A stretch of DNA of 64,000 nt, taken from Planomonospora sp. ID82291. Its GTDB lineage: Bacteria > Actinomycetota > Actinomycetes > Streptosporangiales > Streptosporangiaceae. Positions 42,890 through 52,105 of the stretch are shown here, piece by piece; the stretch's first letter is position 1; the number at the start of each line of letters is the position of its first letter. Both the position numbers and the translations under genes were made by a program. The notes beneath the pieces were generated by a model, which was given only the letters and a program-made list of their open reading frames with translations, was not told where the DNA came from and did not search any database. The DNA is taken from NCBI RefSeq assembly GCF_015711645.1, contig NZ_JABTEX010000001.1:1364001-1428000 (forward strand), given 5' to 3'.

Positions 42890-44553
42890 GCCGCCCTCCT
42901 CGTTGCCGGAAGATCCGGCCCGGGTGCCTGCTCTTGCAGGGCGAGGAGAGTCGATCGCCAGCGCTGGCGTTCGGCGACCATGCGCAGCAGACGCAGGGCG
43001 AGCGAGGGGACGTCACCGTCTCCGGCCGGGACGGGCTTCCAGAGGTAGCGGTGCGGGTCGATCGGCTCATCGGCCAGGCCGAGCGCTTCCAGGACCCAGG
43101 TGCGGCGGTCGCGCTTGTGTTCGGCCAGGGTCTTGTTCGACCACTTCCGGGAGACCAGGACCCGGCGTCCGGCGTAGCCGAGGTGTTCGGGCTTGTGGGC
43201 CTTGCCCCGACACCGGCCCGGCGTCATGCCCGGCTTGGCGTCCTTCGGCTGCACGCCGTAGCGCAGCCAGTTCGGGCAGGTCGGCGAGCACGGTTCGTAC
43301 CGCAGGGCCTCGACCAGCCGGGCCGCGTGATCCCGCCGGGCGGCATCATCGGTATCGAGGCTCTCGCCGAGGGATTTCGTCAGGTACTTCGACAGGTAGC
43401 GGATGCACTGGTCGGCGTCCGGGGTCCCGGCGAGCACGCCCTGAACGTCGACCTGGTCGCCGAAGCGGATCACGTGCAGGGGTTCGGCGTCGTCGTCGGT
43501 GTCGAGCCGGTCGAGGACCTCATTCCAGGTGGGCAGCAGCTCCCCCGTGGCGGGGTCGAGGTAGTCGCCGTTCTGCCCGTCCGGATAAGCTGCGCCGTCG
43601 GGCAGGTCGGCCCGTGGCGTCCACACCGGCAGGTGATCGCCCTCGAAGCGGACTTCATCGGCCGCCGGCCACCACACCTGGTGGTACGTCGCGGCGGCGA
43701 TCTGCTTGATCTCCGCGCGGGGCAGGGTGCCGCGCACCGCCATGTGCAGGTGTGGGGCGAGCCGCTTCTGAGGCTCCACGGATGCGAAGTACTGCACGTC
43801 ATATCCCGCCACGCGCCGGAGGTTCTGCACGAACCGGTCGACCAGCTTGGAGAAGTGCAGCGCATCCCGAGCCGCCCGCCGGTAGTCGTAGGAGGCCGGG
43901 TCGACCGGCACGCCCTGGCCGGCCCGGATCCGGCCGTAGGACGGCAGGGTCAGCGTGATGAACATCGACGGCCGGTAGACCTTCCCATCGGTGCCGGAGA
44001 AGGCTCTACCGAGCGTGGTGGGGCTCATGGTCCGCTTGGGCAGGTCCGGGGCGTCCTGCCGCCGCCGGGTCGACCGGGAGCGCCGGGAGGCCGCCCGGCC
44101 GGACAAGGTGCCGCGCATCCCGGCCGCGCGGATCTCCTCATCGATCTCGGTGATCGCCGCGTCCCAGTCGGCGACCTCCTCGGGCGTGCCGTCGCGTTCA
44201 GCGGTGTCCCGCTTGGCCTGCACGTCTGCGCGGAACTCGATCAGCCACCGCTGCTGCTCGTCCGGCTCATCCGGGGTGGTCACCGGTTCGTGGTCGAGGT
44301 GCCAGCCCTCCCGGCACTGGGCCATGCGCAGATAGCGGTTGCGTTTCGCGCACGGCGGGCACACGGTCTCCCGGGTGGCGCCGCACGGGACGTTGACGTC
44401 CTCGCTGTGGCCGGTACGTACGTCCAGCCGCCGCAGCACGATCGGGCGGATGCACACGCCGTTGTGCTTGGCGATCTCCACGGCCACGTCCAGAGCGACC
44501 GGCATCCTCTGCCGCTGCGCCCGAGACAGACCCCGGTCGTTCGGGTTGCTCAT
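42886..44553 (-). CDS. repSA: RepSA-type replication initiator
   Basis: This 555-residue protein has a Cys-rich N-terminal region (VPCGATRETVCPPCAKRNRYLRM), a central stretch with RPSMFITLTLPSYGR and PHLHMAVRGTLPR, the HUH-like pattern of rolling-circle initiators, and YRRAARDALHFSKLVDRF. RepSA proteins nick the AICE origin for autonomous replication after excision. Its 3' end overlaps xis. Confidence 0.9.
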   Translation of the reverse strand: MSNPNDRGLSRAQRQRMPVALDVAVEIAKHNGVCIRPIVLRRLDVRTGHSEDVNVPCGATRETVCPPCAKRNRYLRMAQCREGWHLDHEPVTTPDEPDEQQRWLIEFRADVQAKRDTAERDGTPEEVADWDAAITEIDEEIRAAGMRGTLSGRAASRRSRSTRRRQDAPDLPKRTMSPTTLGRAFSGTDGKVYRPSMFITLTLPSYGRIRAGQGVPVDPASYDYRRAARDALHFSKLVDRFVQNLRRVAGYDVQYFASVEPQKRLAPHLHMAVRGTLPRAEIKQIAAATYHQVWWPAADEVRFEGDHLPVWTPRADLPDGAAYPDGQNGDYLDPATGELLPTWNEVLDRLDTDDDAEPLHVIRFGDQVDVQGVLAGTPDADQCIRYLSKYLTKSLGESLDTDDAARRDHAARLVEALRYEPCSPTCPNWLRYGVQPKDAKPGMTPGRCRGKAHKPEHLGYAGRRVLVSRKWSNKTLAEHKRDRRTWVLEALGLADEPIDPHRYLWKPVPAGDGDVPSLALRLLRMVAERQRWRSTLLALQEQAPGPDLPATRRAA

Positions 44554-44753
44554 TCGTTCACCTCCTCGCGGTGGATCTCGGCCAGCTCCGCCGCCAGGCG
44601 GAAGACGGTCCCGTAGGGGTCGACGGTCACGGAGACGTTCGACAGCTCGAAGGCCACCACCCGCTGCGTACGGCGCGGCCCCAGCAGCGCCAGGATGGGC
44701 CGCTCGCAGATGCGGGTGATCTCCTCGTCGGTGCCGTAGAAGCAGACCCTCAT
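44550..44753 (-). CDS. Small AICE protein of unknown function
   Basis: The 67-residue protein (MRVCFYGTDEEITRICERP at the start) is encoded between tra and repSA, with ATGA overlaps on both sides, so it belongs to the replication/transfer operon. No domain was recognised. Confidence 0.7.
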   Translation of the reverse strand: MRVCFYGTDEEITRICERPILALLGPRRTQRVVAFELSNVSVTVDPYGTVFRLAAELAEIHREEVNE

Positions 44754-46162
44754 GCCGCCACCGCCTCGGCCATGGCGCGGATGTCGGTGTCGGAGACGTA
44801 GGCCGCGCGCACCCGGATCGGATCCGGGGAGGCTTCCAGGCGGACGTAGCCGACGCCCGCGCCCTGCTGCGGGATGGGTGAGATGTGGTCGGCCAGCGCG
44901 CCCCGGTCGCGGGCGCCGTCGCCGAGCACCATGTCCACCTGTTCGGACTCGTCCAACCGGAGGGCGATCTTGTCGGGGAACAGGTTGCGGATGGTGAGCA
45001 CGTCTTTGCGCGGGTCCTGGAGCGCCGCCATCACCCCGACGCCGACCGCTCGCCCTTGCGTGGTGAGCGTCGCGAGCGCGGCGGAGATGCGCTGCTTCAA
45101 GGCCCGGTCGGACTGGTAGGCGGTCAGGAACGCCACCTCGTCGACCACGACCAGGACGAACGGGTCCTCCGGTGTCGGGGTGTGGGAGCGCTGCTGGCCG
45201 GCGAACCGGTCGGCCCGCTCCTGCATCACCGCAACGGCCGCGTCCAGGAGGTCGGCGCACTGCTCCGGGGTCGCCGCGTACCGGTCGCCGAACAAGGCGC
45301 GGCCGAAGGACAGTTCCATGCGCTTGGGGTCGAGCGCCCAGATCTGCACCAGGCCCGCACGGACGGCCGGGAGCAGGCCGCGGATGGTCGACCAGATCAC
45401 CGAGCCCTTGCCCGCCCCGGTGGCCCCGGCGACGAGGACATGGGTGCCGTGAACCTTCAACAGCCACGGGGTACCGTCCTCGCGGGTGCCGATGCGCACC
45501 GGCCCCACCGATGCCTCTTCCGGGATCGGCATCGCCGGAAGCGGCGTGACCAGGGGATCATGCCGAGGGAAGACGAGCACCAGGCGGCCCGCCCGCGCGA
45601 TCGAGACCCGGCAGGAGCGGGCGCCGAAGCCGTGCGCCAGGTGGTCGATGCGGTCGGCCCAGTCCTTGACCGCCTGGCCGTGCAGCATCTTCACCGTCAC
45701 GACGTCGGCCCACGAGGTGCAGCGCACCCGGATCAGGTGGGGGAGGTAGTCCCGGCCGCGCAGGTGCCGCCCGAGTCCAGAGACGATCATCACGGCCTGC
45801 CAGTGCCGCCGGTAGATCCAGACGAAGCGCCAGAAGGCCAGCAGCCGCCAGCCCACCAGGCGCAGGAACGAGGGCCGGTGCACCGAGCACCACAGCGCCG
45901 GCACGGTCACGGCCACCGCGATCACGACCAGGCTCATGCGCCAGCCGTACAGCCAGGCCACCACGCACGGGATGGCGACGACGGCCGAGGCGATCGGGTG
46001 CCGCCACAGCAGCCGGACCAGACCGGCGAGCAGCCGAGCCGTGAAGATGACGAGCGTGACGAACGCCGGGGTCCGCACCACAGCGGGGCGGAACACCACG
46101 GCGGTATCAGGGGTGGTGGAGACGAGGTGCTGCGCCTCGTCACCGGGCATCTTCTTGAACAT
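44750..46162 (-). CDS. traSA: FtsK/SpoIIIE-like transfer ATPase (Tra)
   Basis: This 470-residue protein has two to three membrane helices near the N-terminus (about 35-105) and an FtsK-type motor with Walker A VAGATGAGKG (about 245) and Walker B FVLVVVDEVAFLTAY. AICE Tra proteins form a hexameric pump that moves double-stranded DNA between mycelia. AGAGGA lies 11 nt before the ATG. Confidence 0.9.
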   Translation of the reverse strand: MFKKMPGDEAQHLVSTTPDTAVVFRPAVVRTPAFVTLVIFTARLLAGLVRLLWRHPIASAVVAIPCVVAWLYGWRMSLVVIAVAVTVPALWCSVHRPSFLRLVGWRLLAFWRFVWIYRRHWQAVMIVSGLGRHLRGRDYLPHLIRVRCTSWADVVTVKMLHGQAVKDWADRIDHLAHGFGARSCRVSIARAGRLVLVFPRHDPLVTPLPAMPIPEEASVGPVRIGTREDGTPWLLKVHGTHVLVAGATGAGKGSVIWSTIRGLLPAVRAGLVQIWALDPKRMELSFGRALFGDRYAATPEQCADLLDAAVAVMQERADRFAGQQRSHTPTPEDPFVLVVVDEVAFLTAYQSDRALKQRISAALATLTTQGRAVGVGVMAALQDPRKDVLTIRNLFPDKIALRLDESEQVDMVLGDGARDRGALADHISPIPQQGAGVGYVRLEASPDPIRVRAAYVSDTDIRAMAEAVAA

Positions 46163-46204
46163 TAGACTTCAGTCCTCTCTTGAATCGCATCTGGGGAGAA
46201 CCGA

Positions 46205-46238
46205 GGGGCCGCCGGAAGTTCCCGCTTCTGGCGGCCCC
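46205..46238 (-). terminator. Hairpin between the small genes and tra
   Basis: A 14-bp stem (46205-46218 with 46225-46238, one G-T pair) with a 6-nt loop lies just after the 101-residue gene on the minus strand and may reduce read-through into tra. Confidence 0.5.
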
Positions 46239-46247
46239 GCTTGCAGG

Positions 46248-46553
46248 TCAGGCCGCGTTCGCGTCGGCCGAGGTGGAGCGTTCGGCGTGCAGCTGCTCGC
46301 ACATGGCGAGGTAGCGGGCGGCGGCGTCGGCGAGCCGACGGGCGAGCGTCACGTCCTGGTCGGTGACCGGCCCGCCGCCCGTGGTGGACAGCGACACCCG
46401 CGCCTCAGCGCTGGAGACGGTCAGGATCGGCCGCTGCCGTTCGGTCCCCAGCACCGTGACCGCCAGGTCTCCGGTGTGGAAGGAGACGCCGAGCCGGGTA
46501 CCGTCGGCGTCGATCGACGTCGTGACGAAGGTGTACGGCTTGTGCTCGCTCAC
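46248..46553 (-). CDS. AICE protein of unknown function (101 aa)
   Basis: The protein has a beta-rich N-terminal half (VTTSIDADGTRLGVSFHTGD) and a helical tail with Ala-rich repeats. Its start overlaps the stop of the upstream gene (ATGA). It is probably an accessory transfer protein; no domain recognised. Confidence 0.65.
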   Translation of the reverse strand: MSEHKPYTFVTTSIDADGTRLGVSFHTGDLAVTVLGTERQRPILTVSSAEARVSLSTTGGGPVTDQDVTLARRLADAAARYLAMCEQLHAERSTSADANAA

Positions 46554-46975
46554 GCCGCGGCCTCCTTACCGGCCGCCGTCTTGACCGGGGCTCCGGCCGC
46601 GCGGGGAGCCCGCATGGACGTGGCCCGGATGGAGTAGGCCAGGCGACCGGTGTTCTGGCCGACGTACGGGGTCACGGTCATGCCGTCGAACTCGACCGGC
46701 ACGAACGGCAGGCCCGGCAGCGCGGGCGGAACGACCGGCTCGACCGGCGACAGGATCTTGACCGACACCGTCTTCTGGCCGGCCTTCACCGCCGGGTCGG
46801 CGTCCATCACCGCGACCTGCCAGACCAGTTCGCCGGTGGTCTTGTCCTTGGCGTAGACGGTGCGGCTGCTGGTCGAGGCATCGAAGTCCTTGACCTGCTC
46901 GACCGCGCCGACGATGTAGCAGCCGTGCGGGAAGACCTGCTCGAAGCTGATCGGAATGGGTCCCTGAATAGCCAT
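46550..46975 (-). CDS. AICE protein of unknown function (141 aa)
   Basis: The protein starts MAIQGPIPISFEQVFPHGCY and is a beta-rich single domain of a type common in actinomycete plasmids, ahead of tra. GGAG lies 6 nt before the ATG at 46975. It is the first gene of the transfer/replication operon and is directly preceded by two GntR-type operators. Confidence 0.7.
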   Translation of the reverse strand: MAIQGPIPISFEQVFPHGCYIVGAVEQVKDFDASTSSRTVYAKDKTTGELVWQVAVMDADPAVKAGQKTVSVKILSPVEPVVPPALPGLPFVPVEFDGMTVTPYVGQNTGRLAYSIRATSMRAPRAAGAPVKTAAGKEAAA

Positions 46976-47016
46976 GATCACTCCTTTCATCAGGAACGCC
47001 CTTCATTCGGACGTCC

Positions 47017-47032
47017 ACTTGTGCGGACAAGT
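47017..47032. promoter_or_regulatory. Operator 1 of the transfer operon
   Basis: ACTTGTGCGGACAAGT is a perfect ACTTGT-N4-ACAAGT palindrome 42 bp before the first operon gene. Similar sites are at 47050 and 47833. Confidence 0.7.
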
Positions 47033-47049
47033 TGAGAGTAGGCGATCCC

Positions 47050-47065
47050 ACTCGTCCGCACAAGT
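47050..47065. promoter_or_regulatory. Operator 2 of the transfer operon
   Basis: ACTCGTCCGCACAAGT differs from the perfect palindrome at one half-site base and lies 33 bp centre to centre from operator 1, about three helical turns, suited to cooperative binding. Confidence 0.65.
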
Positions 47066-47092
47066 GAATAAGCGGATCGAGTGGGAGGGCCG

Positions 47093-47809
47093 TCAGCTCA
47101 CCGGGTAGACGTCGAGCAGCTCGTGCAGGTCCCCCGGCATGGCCACGCTCATGGCCAGCAGCACGGTTCCCGAGGCGTCGTGCACCGTGGCCAGCACCCC
47201 GAGCACGGGTGCGGATGAGCCGAGCAATTCGGCTTCCTCCTCGGTGGACATGCGCGCGGTCAGGCGTTCGGTGATGTGGTCGAAGCGCAGGTGCTTGACC
47301 GCCTGGAGATGCTGCCGGATCCCGTGCCGCAGCGGTTCGGGCTTGTCCAGGTCGGTGCCGAGCGCCACCTCCAGCGGGAACCAGAAGGTCTCCACCGCGG
47401 AGCGCCGGCCGCCCTGCTTGGCCACCCTCCGGCGTTCGATCACCGGAGTCCGGGCGTCGACCCCCAGCAGGCGCGCGACGTGCCGGGGAGCCGGAACGCG
47501 GCGCACGTCGGTGATGCTCTCGGCGCTCTCGGCGTGCTCGGCCGTCTCCAGCGCGGGCCGGATCCGATCGGCCGAGGTCTCCGGCCGGCCTTTGACGAAC
47601 GAGCCGCGCCCGTGCTCGCGCTCGATCCACCCTTGCATGGCAAGCGTCTGCAACGCCCGCACCACGGTGGTACGGCCGACGCCGAACTCCCGGACGAGCT
47701 GCGTCTCGGACGGCAGCATGTCACCGGGCGCGTATTCACCCTCGGTGATGCGCTGCTGTATCGCCGTCATCACCTGGGCGTACTTCGGTGGGGCGAAGTC
47801 CATGCTCAT
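47093..47809 (-). CDS. GntR-family repressor (KorSA-like)
   Basis: This 238-residue protein has a GntR winged helix (PSETQLVREFGVGRTTVVRALQTLAMQGWIEREHGRGSFV) and a UTRA-type effector domain (about 85-230). In AICEs such as pSAM2 a GntR protein (KorSA) represses transfer and replication. Here three ACTTGT-N4-ACAAGT sites, two before the transfer operon and one before this gene, suggest repression and autoregulation. Confidence 0.88.
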   Translation of the reverse strand: MSMDFAPPKYAQVMTAIQQRITEGEYAPGDMLPSETQLVREFGVGRTTVVRALQTLAMQGWIEREHGRGSFVKGRPETSADRIRPALETAEHAESAESITDVRRVPAPRHVARLLGVDARTPVIERRRVAKQGGRRSAVETFWFPLEVALGTDLDKPEPLRHGIRQHLQAVKHLRFDHITERLTARMSTEEEAELLGSSAPVLGVLATVHDASGTVLLAMSVAMPGDLHELLDVYPVS

Positions 47810-47832
47810 CTCAACCGCCCGATCACTCTTCC

Positions 47833-47848
47833 ACTTGTCTGCATAAGC
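47833..47848. promoter_or_regulatory. Operator 3, upstream of the GntR gene
   Basis: ACTTGTCTGCATAAGC matches the first half-site of operators 1 and 2 exactly and the second at four of six bases; it lies 24 bp before the regulator start. Confidence 0.55.
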
Positions 47849-47905
47849 ACAGTACCGGCGGAGTGGAGACCTGTCAGGACCTCAGCACCCACGGGCATCC
47901 CGAGG

Positions 47906-48208
47906 TCAGCGGACCAGGCCCGCCATCAGCGCCGACCACATCTCCCGCGCTCTGCGGCACGACCACGCTTCACTGTAGGAGACGGCCCGCCCGCCGTCCC
48001 GGTCGACGGTGCGGCGGATGAACGCCAGCCCGCCGGCCTCGCACAACTCGTAGAAGGTCACCCGGTGCTGATGGCAGGTCCAGGCCACCACTCGCACCCG
48101 GCCGAACCGGGCCGCGCCGTACCAGGTCAATGCCCGGTGCTCGTCCCGCACTGGAGGCAGGTGCAGGGACGGGCACGGCGATTCCCAGCCGAGGGCCCGA
48201 GCGTTCAC
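47906..48208 (-). CDS. AICE protein of unknown function (100 aa)
   Basis: The GTG start overlaps the stop of the upstream gene (GTGA). The protein contains WTCHQHRVTFYELCEAGGLAFIRR, a Cys/His-containing stretch, but no known domain. It is co-transcribed with the next gene. Confidence 0.6.
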   Translation of the reverse strand: MNARALGWESPCPSLHLPPVRDEHRALTWYGAARFGRVRVVAWTCHQHRVTFYELCEAGGLAFIRRTVDRDGGRAVSYSEAWSCRRAREMWSALMAGLVR

Positions 48209-48639
48209 GAGGTGACCCGCTCGAAGCGCACCGTCCCGGCCGGGTCGACGGTCGCGGTGAAGATGATCCGCCGGGACCAGTCGTCCGGGACGGTGCCGAA
48301 GTCGTAGACCCGGTGGACGATGCGCCCCCACACCGTCACGTCGGCCTGCGCAGGTTCGGCCGCCAGGCGGCGCAGCGCCGTGCGCAGGGTGTCCATCGCG
48401 GTGGCCTGCCCGGAGTTGGTCCCGCACGGTCCCAGCTCGTCGACCCCGGCGGAGGTGGAGAACACCTCCCACTCGAACATCTCCACGACCTGCGTGGCCG
48501 AGTCGTTGCTGTCGCAGTACAGGCAGTCCTCGCGCGCGGACATCTCCAGGTGCAGCCCCATGGCCGCCACGTATCCCCGACGAGTGACGATCTTCCAGCC
48601 GCGCCCGTCACACGCGGTGCACTTAACCGGTGTTGTCAT
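48205..48639 (-). CDS. AICE zinc-ribbon-like protein (144 aa)
   Basis: The N-terminal part has paired Cys motifs (CTACDGRGW and CLYCDSND) like a DnaJ-type or rubredoxin-type zinc ribbon. The remainder has a mixed alpha/beta pattern. The start at 48639 places the first Cys pair at residues 6-9. Function unknown. Confidence 0.6.
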   Translation of the reverse strand: MTTPVKCTACDGRGWKIVTRRGYVAAMGLHLEMSAREDCLYCDSNDSATQVVEMFEWEVFSTSAGVDELGPCGTNSGQATAMDTLRTALRRLAAEPAQADVTVWGRIVHRVYDFGTVPDDWSRRIIFTATVDPAGTVRFERVTS

Positions 48640-48759
48640 GCCGGAAAGGATGTCCAACCAGACTTTCTCCGCCTATTCCACGCGGATATACCAGGGTGAG
48701 ATATAGAGTCCGGCCTGTAGCGATGCACCACCTCGGGGACTGGCAACCGGAGGACGGGA

Positions 48760-49977
48760 ATGCACGGGAACGCGTTCGATCCGATCGAGATCCCCGCTCA
48801 GGTGTGGGACCGCGAAGAAAGCCGGGAAATCCTCAAAAGCCGGGATGTAGCCGGGTTGTTCAACCTCGCTGTCAAGTACAGCGGCGCCACCCAGGTCCGC
48901 ATCAGCACCGCCACCGGCATCCCGCAAGGCCGCATCAGCGAGATCATCCGCCGCCAGCGCCAGGTCACCGACCTGGAGGTCTTCGAGCGCATCGCCGCCG
49001 GCCTGGGCCTGCCCGACCACGCGCGCATGCTCTTCGGCCTGGCCCCGCTCGATACCGCCTCCCCGACCGGGGACCACGGAGGCGAGCACCAGGAGCAGAT
49101 CGAGGAGCTGACGGCCCGCCTCGAAGCCTCCGCCGTCGTCGACCCCGTCATGGTCATGATCCTGACGATGGAGACCAACAACCTGCGGCTGATGGACCGC
49201 CGCGTCGGCGGGGTGGCCATCGCCGACAAGATGCGCGCTCAGATCGCCCACATCGAACACGTCCACCGCCACGCCGTACGGCCCGGCATCCGCGCCCAGC
49301 TCGCCCACGTCCTTGCCGAAACCGCGTCCCTGGCCGGATGGCAGGCCATCAACACCGGCGCCCTGGCCGACGCGTGGGATCACTACGAGCGTGCCAAGGC
49401 CGCCGCCCGCGAAGCCGATAACCCTGCCGTCCTGGCCTACGTCTCCGGCGAGCAGGCATACGTGCTCATGGACCTGGGACGGCCGGCCGAGGCCACCGAA
49501 CTCCTCCAGTACCTGCACGCCACCCACCGCGACCGCATCCCCCCGCGCCTGCGGACCTGGCTGGCCGCCGCCGAAGCCGAAGCCGCCGCCATCCTGGGGG
49601 ACGAGGCCACCTGCCGCACCGCACTGGAGCAGGCCGCCGCGCTGCTGCCGGACGGGGCCGCCGACGAGGACATGCCGTACCTGTCACTGGACCGCCATCA
49701 CCTGGCCCGCTGGCGCGGCAACTGCCTGGTGCGCTTCGGTGACCCCGGCACGGTCGAGGATCTGCGCTCCGCGCTGGCCGGGATGGACGGCACCTACAAC
49801 CGCGCCGAGTCCGCGCTCCGCTGCGACCTGGGACACGCTCTGCTGGCCGGAGGGGAGCCCGAGGCCGCCCAGCCGCACATTCAGCGCGCCCAGCAGCTGG
49901 CGACCATGACCGGCTCCCGCCGCCAGCGCAAGCGCATCGAGGAGCTGTCTCGCGCCGTCAAGCGCGCCCTGAACTGA
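48760..49977 (+). CDS. HTH transcriptional regulator with TPR-like repeats
   Basis: This 405-residue protein has an XRE-type HTH near 40-85 (YSGATQVRISTATGIPQGRISEIIRR) and a helical repeat region (about 120-405) with TPR-like units (ALADAWDHYERAKAAAREADN, GRPAEATELLQYLH). Regulators of this type are common in actinomycete AICEs, often beside a Nudix gene as here. GGAGG lies 6 nt before the ATG. It is the only leftmost plus-strand gene of the element and may be a signal-responsive activator of excision. Confidence 0.8.
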   Translation: MHGNAFDPIEIPAQVWDREESREILKSRDVAGLFNLAVKYSGATQVRISTATGIPQGRISEIIRRQRQVTDLEVFERIAAGLGLPDHARMLFGLAPLDTASPTGDHGGEHQEQIEELTARLEASAVVDPVMVMILTMETNNLRLMDRRVGGVAIADKMRAQIAHIEHVHRHAVRPGIRAQLAHVLAETASLAGWQAINTGALADAWDHYERAKAAAREADNPAVLAYVSGEQAYVLMDLGRPAEATELLQYLHATHRDRIPPRLRTWLAAAEAEAAAILGDEATCRTALEQAAALLPDGAADEDMPYLSLDRHHLARWRGNCLVRFGDPGTVEDLRSALAGMDGTYNRAESALRCDLGHALLAGGEPEAAQPHIQRAQQLATMTGSRRQRKRIEELSRAVKRALN

Positions 49978-50521
49978 GCCGCGCCTGAGCCGCATACAGC
50001 CCGATCAACGTCCCCGACGTCCAGATGTCCCCGCGGGCGATCATGTCCGGGATCTCCGCCATCGGGATCCACTCGATGAGGTCCGCTTCCACCTCTTCAC
50101 CGGTCGGCTTGCCGACGAGGTCGGCACCGCGGACGAGGAACAGGCTGTGCTCCGAATCGACCATGCCGGCCATCGGCTGGTAGGTGACCAGGTGCTCAGT
50201 CTCCTTGGGCCGGTACCCGGTCTCCTCCTCCACCTCCCGGACGGCCGTCGTCATCGGGTCCTCGCCTGTATCGACCAGGCCGCCCGGCAGCTCCCAGCCC
50301 CACCGGTCGAACAGGAACCGGTGCCGCCACATCATCAGCACCCGGTCCTGCTCATCGACCACCACCGCGATAGCCGCCCGGTCCAGATGCACCGCGTGAT
50401 GCTCGAACCGCTCCCCACCCGGGATCTCCACGTCCACCAGGCCCAACCGGATCCACCGGTTGTCGTAGACCAGCCGTTCCCCGTGCACGATCCAGCGCGT
50501 CTGCTCTTCATTGGTAGCCAC
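49958..50521 (-). CDS. Nudix hydrolase
   Basis: This 187-residue protein has the Nudix box GGLVDTGEDPMTTAVREVEE followed by ETGY, in an ADP-ribose-pyrophosphatase-like context. It converges on the HTH-TPR gene with a 20-bp overlap. A TAACTT box ends 6 nt before the GTG start. Nudix genes are recurrent in AICEs and have been proposed to set the signal for transfer. Confidence 0.9.
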   Translation of the reverse strand: MATNEEQTRWIVHGERLVYDNRWIRLGLVDVEIPGGERFEHHAVHLDRAAIAVVVDEQDRVLMMWRHRFLFDRWGWELPGGLVDTGEDPMTTAVREVEEETGYRPKETEHLVTYQPMAGMVDSEHSLFLVRGADLVGKPTGEEVEADLIEWIPMAEIPDMIARGDIWTSGTLIGLYAAQARLSSGRA

Positions 50522-50628
50522 ATAGTGAAGTTACCGGCCGAGGTCGCCGACGTACATGCAAACATCGAAGGGATCGTTCCGCTATCGGCATCGTCCACGC
50601 TCGATGTGGTGACCTCGAAGTTCCGAAG

Positions 50629-51840
50629 TCAGGAACCCAGCCCTTCACCCTCAGAGTTTCTATAGCCTTCTAATTCGCCTAAAGTTTTTCTAACCTCTCC
50701 ACGCAAAAGCGCCCTACCGGCAACAAGTGCCGCATGGATTTCCCTTGCCGTGACAGGGATTGAATGCTCCCCTCTTCGGCGAACAATGGAAATCATTCCA
50801 CGCTGGTATTTTCCGTCAAAAAATGCACCTTGCACCAAGAAAGGTTTACGTTCTTCCGGCTGAGGAGGAATTAGAAGACATAGAACCTCTCCACCATCTA
50901 CCGGAACACTCTCAATCTTCAAGCGCTCTATTGGAGGATGGACGTGTGCATCCAAAGACTGGTGGTAGTTATGCACTCTCTTACGGTCTATCGGCAGGGG
51001 AGCCATCTTTCGTAAGACATCACGCCCGTCCTCCTTTTCTGAACGTATTCCCAATATTAATATACCCCCATATTCAGAGTTGGCGAATCTGGCCACATCC
51101 TCAGCAAGTTCGCACTGCCACTGCTTGTCTCGCTTCATCTCATAGGGGGCAGACTTGACCTCTAGCCACTCGTTCTCAGGAATACCCAATATCCGCTTGA
51201 CTTCGCCAGCTCGAACCAGCTCGTAAACAGCTCTCGGATCAGAAAACGAGTTATTAAAGAAAAATGATGAATAATTTAACTCTTTTCTGATAGCGCATAT
51301 CTGACCAATGTTAAGGCTGGAGGGGCAGAGGGCTTGAATACTCCATGTGTAAAGCCCAGGATCACTAGTGAAGTGTACGGCCTCAAACTCTTTGATTCCT
51401 TCGGGCGAGATAAGCCGACACCCATACTCTTCCAAGATTGAACCAATTCTACTCACAAGAGCCCGCAAGGGGATATTTTTGGCAGATCTTACAGATAGCT
51501 CGAAAGGGAGCTCGGGACCCGATATGAAGTCAACAAAAACCATGGGACTCTCCTCCCAAGGGAGAGGATCCCTGTCATCAATACAAAGATTCACATCACC
51601 ATTATTCAGGCTCGCCGCTTTCCTTGAAACATCCCTCCCTAGATCCGACTCAAGATACTCGAATACTGCATCACGAAAAGATTCCAGTGAAACATTTGGC
51701 GCATCGTTGCTGGATATTTCAAAATCCACTCCCCCGACCGTCCATGCAGTCAATCTTCCTGCGTCAGTTTGGATTTCTATACTCTGCCACGGACGGACAT
51801 TATCCGGTCTGCTCATCATGATGTCAGTATGGCGGAGCAT
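50629..51840 (-). CDS. AlbA_2/Schlafen-type ATP-binding cargo protein
   Basis: This protein of about 403 residues contains an AlbA_2 (Slfn, PF04326-type) domain near 225-360: EWLEVKSAPYEMKRDKQWQ, ARFANSEYGGILILGI and a later PPIERLKIESVPVDGG. The N-terminal half is unlike anything I recognise. The gene is visibly AT-rich against its neighbours, with many TTA/ATA codons, so it was recently acquired. AlbA_2 proteins include regulators and defence-associated proteins; an anti-phage role is possible. Starts at 51840, 51819 and 51816 cannot be separated. Confidence 0.7.
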   Translation of the reverse strand: MLRHTDIMMSRPDNVRPWQSIEIQTDAGRLTAWTVGGVDFEISSNDAPNVSLESFRDAVFEYLESDLGRDVSRKAASLNNGDVNLCIDDRDPLPWEESPMVFVDFISGPELPFELSVRSAKNIPLRALVSRIGSILEEYGCRLISPEGIKEFEAVHFTSDPGLYTWSIQALCPSSLNIGQICAIRKELNYSSFFFNNSFSDPRAVYELVRAGEVKRILGIPENEWLEVKSAPYEMKRDKQWQCELAEDVARFANSEYGGILILGIRSEKEDGRDVLRKMAPLPIDRKRVHNYHQSLDAHVHPPIERLKIESVPVDGGEVLCLLIPPQPEERKPFLVQGAFFDGKYQRGMISIVRRRGEHSIPVTAREIHAALVAGRALLRGEVRKTLGELEGYRNSEGEGLGS

Positions 51841-52105
51841 CCCTGGGCTGTCTTCCCCTTTGGGAGCATTCCGGACTGCGCTGGAGCCAAAGCCGGAGAT
51901 GTGGACGAGTAACCAGTGCACTGCTGAATTGTTCTTGTAGAGATCAAGGCGGCGGCGCGGCGCGCCGCCGCACGGCCCAGCGTCGCGGACCCCGGCCGCG
52001 CATGCGGCCTGGGGGCCGGTCACGGCCGGGGCCGCACTCGGGCCGCGCACCGACCGCCGACCCCGCCGTACGCAACGAACCCGCCGCACCAAGGCCGCCC
52101 CGCCG
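51841..52105. other. 265-bp gap with GC-rich hairpin
   Basis: The sequence changes abruptly from AT-rich to very GC-rich near 51945. A CGGCGGCGCG/CGCGCCGCCG hairpin lies at about 51953-51975 and could end the minus-strand transcript of the next gene. No gene seen. Confidence 0.45.
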
